64,000 nt of DNA from Neorhizobium populisoli (GTDB lineage: Bacteria > Pseudomonadota > Alphaproteobacteria > Rhizobiales > Rhizobiaceae): positions 1 through 64,000 of the forward strand of contig NZ_JAHYCB010000016.1 of assembly GCF_019430945.1 (NCBI RefSeq), given 5' to 3'. The position numbers and the translations under genes were made by a program. This document shows, piece after piece, positions 60,041-64,000 of this stretch. Every line of letters begins with the position of its first letter. Position 1 is the first letter of the stretch. The notes beneath the pieces were generated by a model, which did not search any database, was not told the DNA's origin, and saw only the letters and a program-made list of their open reading frames with translations.

Positions 60041-60358
60041 TCAATATCGAATGAACCGGACCTTACCCTGCCCCTCTAATAAGAAGCTCTGGAACCCAGC
60101 TTCACGCACCGCTCGCTTCACGCCTGAGATGTGCATTCGATTGGAAGGGTTTTCCCAAAACTGCGGAAGCTGCGCGCTCTTTGGAAGTAAAAACCCAATC
60201 TCTTGCTCGATCTCCTCAAAGGTAAGGATCACCTCCGTTGGCTTCGTCTCGGCAAGCCAGCGGGTCAGCCCGCGATATCTGGTCAATTTGTCCCTCCAAG
60301 ATCCCAATCGGAGCGAAGTGAACGGTTTTTTCACAATGGTCTTGTTGGGCCAACGCAT
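60041..60358 (-). CDS. 105-residue hypothetical protein (DUF7662-like)
   Basis: From ATG 60358 the product reads YRGLTRWLAETKPTEVILTF, EEIEQEIGFLLPKSAQLPQF, W, NPSNRMH and AGFQSFLLEGQGKVRFIRY. A helix-rich front, a WxN-type centre and a final beta segment recall the DUF7662 family of small soluble proteins. The start is not well marked; the frame continues upstream to 60511 without another ribosome site. Confidence 0.55.
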   Translation of the reverse strand: MRWPNKTIVKKPFTSLRLGSWRDKLTRYRGLTRWLAETKPTEVILTFEEIEQEIGFLLPKSAQLPQFWENPSNRMHISGVKRAVREAGFQSFLLEGQGKVRFIRY

Positions 60359-60511
60359 CCTCGTACCAGCCGCGCTACACGGCTGACAAGACGCAGTAAG
60401 CTTCCGGCGATTTCTCCCTGCTACCCGACAGACGTGTTGGGTAGAGCTCGTTCTTCCAGAGTCGTTCTCATGCAATTCCGGCTCGCCGGCATACCGAAGC
60501 TGCCGGCACAC

Positions 60512-60545
60512 AGGGCCGGCCTGTCCCCCAGGTCGGCCCTTCTTC
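60512..60545 (+). terminator. strong hairpin followed by TTCTT
   Basis: AGGGCCGGCCTG and CAGGTCGGCCCT form a 12-bp stem (one G-T pair) with a 5-base loop. It may end a transcript from the left. It is also symmetric enough to work on the minus strand for the gene at 60734-61606. Confidence 0.5.
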
Positions 60546-60733
60546 CTGGCCGAGTGGTGGGCTAGGACTTAGGTCCGTCTTGTGGGCGTTGTGCCCAAAG
60601 GGCCGCCTGAGCCCACCTTGCCTGCTATCCGTCGAGCCGTCATCAGCGCACTCGCCAGACCGATATCGACATTCCGATGTCCCCACTGCAAAGGGCAAAT
60701 TCGAACCGCAGAACCTATTCTGCCAAAGTGGTG

Positions 60734-61606
60734 CTAGGAGCCTGAGTCAAAGCATTCGATCAACATCTCCGTCAGCACGCGAACCTTCTTGGCAGGATGC
60801 TGTCCAGGAGGCCTAACGACGAAAATGCCCGCGGTCGGCGGCGGATGTTTTGCCATCACCTCGACAAGCGCCCCGGACGCGACGTGCTGGTCCGTAAGAC
60901 CGTTGGGAAGTCTGGCGATACCAAGACCTTCCAACGCGGCAGCTAGCAATGCCACTCCGTTGTCGGCCTTAAAGCGGCCTCGTGGTCGAATGTTGAGCAC
61001 CTGGTGGCCGTCGGTGACCTGCCAACTCTCCGTCCCCTGCATCAGCGCCTCGTGTTTCGAAAGCTCGTCCGGCGTTTCGGGGGATCCATTCGCGGCCACG
61101 TAGTCGGGGCTGGCAACGAACCTCGCGTAAAGCGGTCCAACGCGCCTGGCCACGAGATTGGAATCTGGCAGGTAGCCGATCCGGATGGCGCAGTCGAAAC
61201 CCTCCGTGATGAGATCCACAAAGCGGTCGGTATAGCACGAGGTGACCTGGAGCTGCGGGTGTCGGCGCGCCATTTGAGAGAGGACGGGGGCGAAGTGGGT
61301 CGGGCCGAACGACAGGGGTGCGGCGACCCTGATCCGACCGCGCAGCTCCCCCGCAGGCAGGATCGTCTCGCGGGCTGCATCGATCTCCAACGAGATCCTC
61401 GCCGCATGATCGCGAAACGTCGCGCCTTCCTCCGTCAGTGCAATGCCGCGCGTCGTGCGCGCGATTAGTTGTACGCCAAGCTCCGCCTCCAGACGAGTGA
61501 TGCGCCGGCTGACCATCGATTTGGACACGCCAAGCCGTTGCGCAGCGGGCGTGACGCCTCCTGCGTCGGCGACTTCCACGAAAGCCCTGAGATCGTCGAT
61601 TTCCAC
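60734..61606 (-). CDS. LysR-family regulator
   Basis: This 290-residue regulator is read from GTG 61606 behind AAGGGGAACGCGAG. It has an N-terminal helix-turn-helix (GVTPAAQRLGVSKSMVSRRI) and an effector domain (ELRGRIRVAAPLSFGPTHFA, DCAIRIGYLPDSNLVARRVG). It belongs to the LysR group with an SDR/quinone-type spread of targets. It is divergent from the isochorismatase-like gene, which it probably controls. Confidence 0.9.
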   Translation of the reverse strand: MEIDDLRAFVEVADAGGVTPAAQRLGVSKSMVSRRITRLEAELGVQLIARTTRGIALTEEGATFRDHAARISLEIDAARETILPAGELRGRIRVAAPLSFGPTHFAPVLSQMARRHPQLQVTSCYTDRFVDLITEGFDCAIRIGYLPDSNLVARRVGPLYARFVASPDYVAANGSPETPDELSKHEALMQGTESWQVTDGHQVLNIRPRGRFKADNGVALLAAALEGLGIARLPNGLTDQHVASGALVEVMAKHPPPTAGIFVVRPPGQHPAKKVRVLTEMLIECFDSGS

Positions 61607-61743
61607 CTCGCGTTCCCCTTTCTGCAACACAGCTCGCGCTTTCCAAGGCTACCGCATGAGCGAAGGTAATGACAGAATTTTTGTCGATCGCCTCAATCGC
61701 AGGCGCTCAGATCAGTTCCGAGTAACTCCAACAAGGATATTTC

Positions 61744-62391
61744 ATGACCTTTCGTAACGGCCTCGCCTCGCTTCTCCGACCCGATGATTCCGTGCTCGTC
61801 CTCATCGACCATCAGCCGTATCAACTCGCGAACGTGAATAGCCACGAACCGACGATGGTGGTCAACAACACGGTCGGCCTTGCCAAGGCTGCCAGGGCTT
61901 TCAACGTTCCGACCATTCTCACCACGGTGATCGCGGAACGTGGCGGCAACCTGTTTCCGCAGATCGCCGACGTCTTCCCCGGCCAGGAAATCATCGACCG
62001 TACGTTTATCAACACCTGGCAGGATCCTAAGGTCGTCGATGTCGTGAAGGCGACAGGTCGCAAGCAATTGTTAATCGCGGGTCTTTGGACCGAGGTTTGC
62101 GTCGCTATGCCTGCAATCCAGGCGGCAGGTGAGGGTTGGGATGTGACAGTCGTCACGGATGCATCTGGAGCCGTTTCCTTAGAGGCGCATCAGGTTGCAA
62201 TCCAGCGAATGATTGCAGCCGGGGTCAACATGATGACCTGGCTTGCGCTCGCCGCCGAATGGCAACGCGACTGGGCCCGTGCCGAACAGGCGGCGAAGAT
62301 CACGGAGGTTATCGTCCAGCATTCCGGCGGGAGCGGCATCGCATATCTGTGGGAGCAGCAGTTGCTCAACACCGCGGCAAGTCGACCTTGA
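61744..62391 (+). CDS. isochorismatase-family hydrolase (YcaC-like)
   Basis: This 215-residue cysteine hydrolase has the Asp in LVLIDHQPYQ, the Lys region and the Cys in LWTEVCVAMPAIQA. YcaC-like features are NNTVGLAKAARAFNVPTILT and EAHQVAIQRMIAAGVNMMTW. It acts on a small amide or enol-ether whose identity is unknown. The intergenic space to the divergent LysR gene is 137 bases and holds both promoters. Confidence 0.9.
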   Translation: MTFRNGLASLLRPDDSVLVLIDHQPYQLANVNSHEPTMVVNNTVGLAKAARAFNVPTILTTVIAERGGNLFPQIADVFPGQEIIDRTFINTWQDPKVVDVVKATGRKQLLIAGLWTEVCVAMPAIQAAGEGWDVTVVTDASGAVSLEAHQVAIQRMIAAGVNMMTWLALAAEWQRDWARAEQAAKITEVIVQHSGGSGIAYLWEQQLLNTAASRP

Positions 62392-62447
62392 TACGCGGAG
62401 GCCCGTTAAGGTCTGGGCGTTACTAAAGGCGCAAATGTCTTTACGCG

Positions 62448-63389
62448 TTACGGGGATCGATTTCGAAAAACGGTGCAGGAAATACCAGCAGCTTGAATTT
62501 GAGCGCAAAGCTCAGTCGCCTCGATCCGGGTCTCTTTTCCGATCCTCGCCGCATAACGCGGGCGGTAGCCAAAATTTCCGCCCCGCTGCCTTACAATCAA
62601 TGCACGCTCGCTGTCGAGCGGCGGGGGTAGTTTGGTGATCGCGTTGTTAAATAACCTATCCGCAACAGCGGGGTTGTGGTGAGCCGCCAATTGAATTCCC
62701 CAAGGTGCCCAATCCGCCGAAGACAAGAGGACCGGCTCACTCATCCGGCGTGTATCGGCAAGGGCTTCACAAGCTTCCAAAAAGGTTTTGTCATCATCTA
62801 ACGCTGCCGCTACCGCGTCGGGCGGATGATTGCGCCATGTCTCAACTAGACTGCCCGTGATCGCAAAGACATAATCACGGGTCTCCAACGGTAATCGACC
62901 GGAGAGAAGAAAACGCTGCAGGGCGTTTTCGCCTGCGTTGTATGCTGCAGCCGCCAGCCCGAAATTACCAAGTCGCTGCTTGAGTTCGTCCAAATACGCC
63001 GCGGAGGTATCGAGAGCAGCAATCACATCAAAAGTATTCGCGAGGCCGCGCATTTTGGCAGTACTGGGCGTGAATTGAGCAATGCCTTCCGCCCCTTTCG
63101 GGCTGACCGCCTCCGGGCGAAACAGACTCTCCCTCCAAATAAGTCGAGCGAAGAAGGAGGCTGGCACTTGGTGGCGATCCGCAACGAACTCCATTGTCGC
63201 GCAGAGGTCTCGATTGAACCAATCCTTGCGTATGCAAAGGCGTCGGCCGTCGATGACACTTCGGTAGCGGCAAATTTGAATATCGTCATCCTTCGCAGCA
63301 GCGTCTTTGTGATATGGCATCACTGATACGATTGCCAAAATCGCTATTGCGGCTGTCCTAAAAGGGACCCAGGCGTGAAGAACGATCAT
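62448..63389 (-). CDS. lytic transglycosylase (SLT domain, VirB1-like)
   Basis: This 313-residue protein has an N-terminal membrane or signal segment (TAAIAILAIVSVM). The SLT domain shows the catalytic Glu in WRESLFRPEAVSPKGAEG, then IAQFTPSTAKMRG and the YNAGENAL motif. The C-terminal part resembles a SPOR-type domain (ATELCAQIQAAGISCTVFRN). It cleaves peptidoglycan glycan strands, perhaps to insert envelope machinery. No secretion genes are adjacent. Confidence 0.9.
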   Translation of the reverse strand: MIVLHAWVPFRTAAIAILAIVSVMPYHKDAAAKDDDIQICRYRSVIDGRRLCIRKDWFNRDLCATMEFVADRHQVPASFFARLIWRESLFRPEAVSPKGAEGIAQFTPSTAKMRGLANTFDVIAALDTSAAYLDELKQRLGNFGLAAAAYNAGENALQRFLLSGRLPLETRDYVFAITGSLVETWRNHPPDAVAAALDDDKTFLEACEALADTRRMSEPVLLSSADWAPWGIQLAAHHNPAVADRLFNNAITKLPPPLDSERALIVRQRGGNFGYRPRYAARIGKETRIEATELCAQIQAAGISCTVFRNRSP

Positions 63390-63681
63390 TCGATGGAACC
63401 CCCGTCGTAAACGAAGAAGTACCCTTTATAAGAGGAAGAAGTCGATCTAACGTCAAAAGATCTTTGTAGCGACTTCCTCTGCTCTCATCGTTTGATATGG
63501 TCCACAGCCGCCGAGGAGCCGCACGAATTGCGCTTGCACCATCACCGCACCGGCAGCTAACGGCGCGCTTCTTCGGCGGCGGCTTGGGAACATTGGACCT
63601 TACCTGAGAAGAATATCGCAATAGCATTACTGTTATAATCTTACAGCCCGCTCCCCCGCGCTTCACGCTCTGATCGTGCAT
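63358..63681 (-). CDS. 107-residue hypothetical protein (tentative)
   Basis: A good ribosome site (CAGGAG) lies before ATG 63681. The product is basic and Ser/Arg-rich, without recognisable pattern, and overlaps the transglycosylase start by 32 bases. It may be coupled to that gene or may be chance. Confidence 0.3.
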   Translation of the reverse strand: MHDQSVKRGGAGCKIITVMLLRYSSQVRSNVPKPPPKKRAVSCRCGDGASAIRAAPRRLWTISNDESRGSRYKDLLTLDRLLPLIKGTSSFTTGVPSNDRSSRLGPF

Positions 63682-63838
63682 CTGTCTCTCCTGTCATCCT
63701 AACCCAGAGCATCCACGTGCCGCCAAGTCTTGTCCCAGAGGTTGACCAACCCCATGTTTGAGAAAATATCGGAGCTGGCAGACCCCGCGTAAAGCCAAAG
63801 TCTTTGTCCCGCTGTGGCGATTGCCAGAGAAGGAATCC

Positions 63839-64000
63839 ATGAGCATTTCAGTCGTAGCCATAATTTGTGTCGTGGTAGGTACAGCAATCGCTTCTCTGAC
63901 CGCCTCACTGTACTTGAACAGCCGCAAAAAGCAGCGCATGGAGTCTGCAGAACGAGCGCGTGACCTTGCCTTCCGGATAGTTTTAGCTCTCGACGATATG
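63839..64000 (+). CDS. membrane-anchored protein, N-terminal 54 residues (3' end outside window)
   Basis: ATG 63839 follows AGAAGGAATCC. The product starts MSISVVAIICVVVGTAIASL, one membrane helix, followed by a charged helix (NSRKKQRMESAERARDLAFR). The frame is open at the right edge. Family not identifiable from this part. Confidence 0.6.
   Translation, partial: MSISVVAIICVVVGTAIASLTASLYLNSRKKQRMESAERARDLAFRIVLALDDM

Noticed and set aside
1..64000. tRNA, rRNA, CRISPR arrays, insertion sequences
   Set aside because: None found by reading. No transposase-like or integrase-like protein and no regularly spaced repeats were seen, though tRNAs could be missed without a search tool.

Overview
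The window looks like a Rhizobiaceae replicon (Rhizobium, Neorhizobium or Agrobacterium type). It is GC-rich and packed with Dpp-type and Liv-type ABC uptake systems and GntR-family regulators. It also carries small proteins typical of rhizobia (DUF982, DUF6894), alphaproteobacterial LexA boxes of the GAAC-N7-GAAC form, a FixK-type box, and an sRNA with CCUCCUCCC loops of the kind described for the rhizobial alpha-r14 family. No tRNA, rRNA, CRISPR array, insertion sequence or replication origin was recognised.

Layout. (1) 1-1.8 kb: 3' part of methylmalonyl-CoA mutase. (2) 2.2-11.9 kb: a probable N-acyl-amino-sugar (sialic acid type) utilisation island. It has two DapA/NanA-family aldolases, a complete peptide-type ABC importer, a FadR/GntR repressor with a palindromic operator, and a divergent NanE-NanK fusion. 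(3) 11.9-28.2 kb: accessory DNA rich in tiny genes and remnants. It holds two LexA-box-controlled genes of one family, one of them heading a run of four overlapping small ORFs. It also holds several 30-45-residue membrane proteins, a duplicated 139-bp segment, a broken chemotaxis receptor, and a divergent pair of cyclic-di-GMP enzymes. (4) 28.3-42.6 kb: a GntR regulator, a complete branched-chain-type (Liv) importer, a D-2-hydroxyacid FAD dehydrogenase, an EthD-like protein, an FMN 2-hydroxyacid oxidase and a second peptide-type importer with a fused double ATPase. (5) 43.0-53.7 kb: a catabolic block. It has an acyl-CoA ligase, Ohr, a thiolase-like protein, a DUF35 zinc-ribbon fused to a degenerate SDR, a cyclase-type hydrolase, a MarR regulator, a racemase-like protein, a quinone oxidoreductase, a frameshifted HpcH aldolase, a FadR regulator, an LLM flavin monooxygenase and a truncated flavin reductase. 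(6) 53.7-64 kb: mixed accessory DNA with SDRs, several decayed genes (oxidoreductase, hydrolase, response regulator, TerC), the CCUCCUCCC sRNA, a CBS protein, a LysR/isochorismatase divergent pair and a lytic transglycosylase.

How it may work together. Blocks 4 and 5 read as an uptake-and-oxidation route for one or more organic acids or amides: two importers, D- and L-type hydroxyacid oxidation, CoA activation, then thiolase/DUF35 chemistry. A shared palindrome-like motif (about GTTTA-N4-TAAAC) lies in front of four transcription units in these blocks, which suggests one regulon. The substrate cannot be read from sequence. The decayed genes and the crowd of small ORFs in blocks 3 and 6 suggest these stretches have been rearranged repeatedly. 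Several pseudogene calls rest on single-base shifts, and a sequencing error could produce the same pattern.
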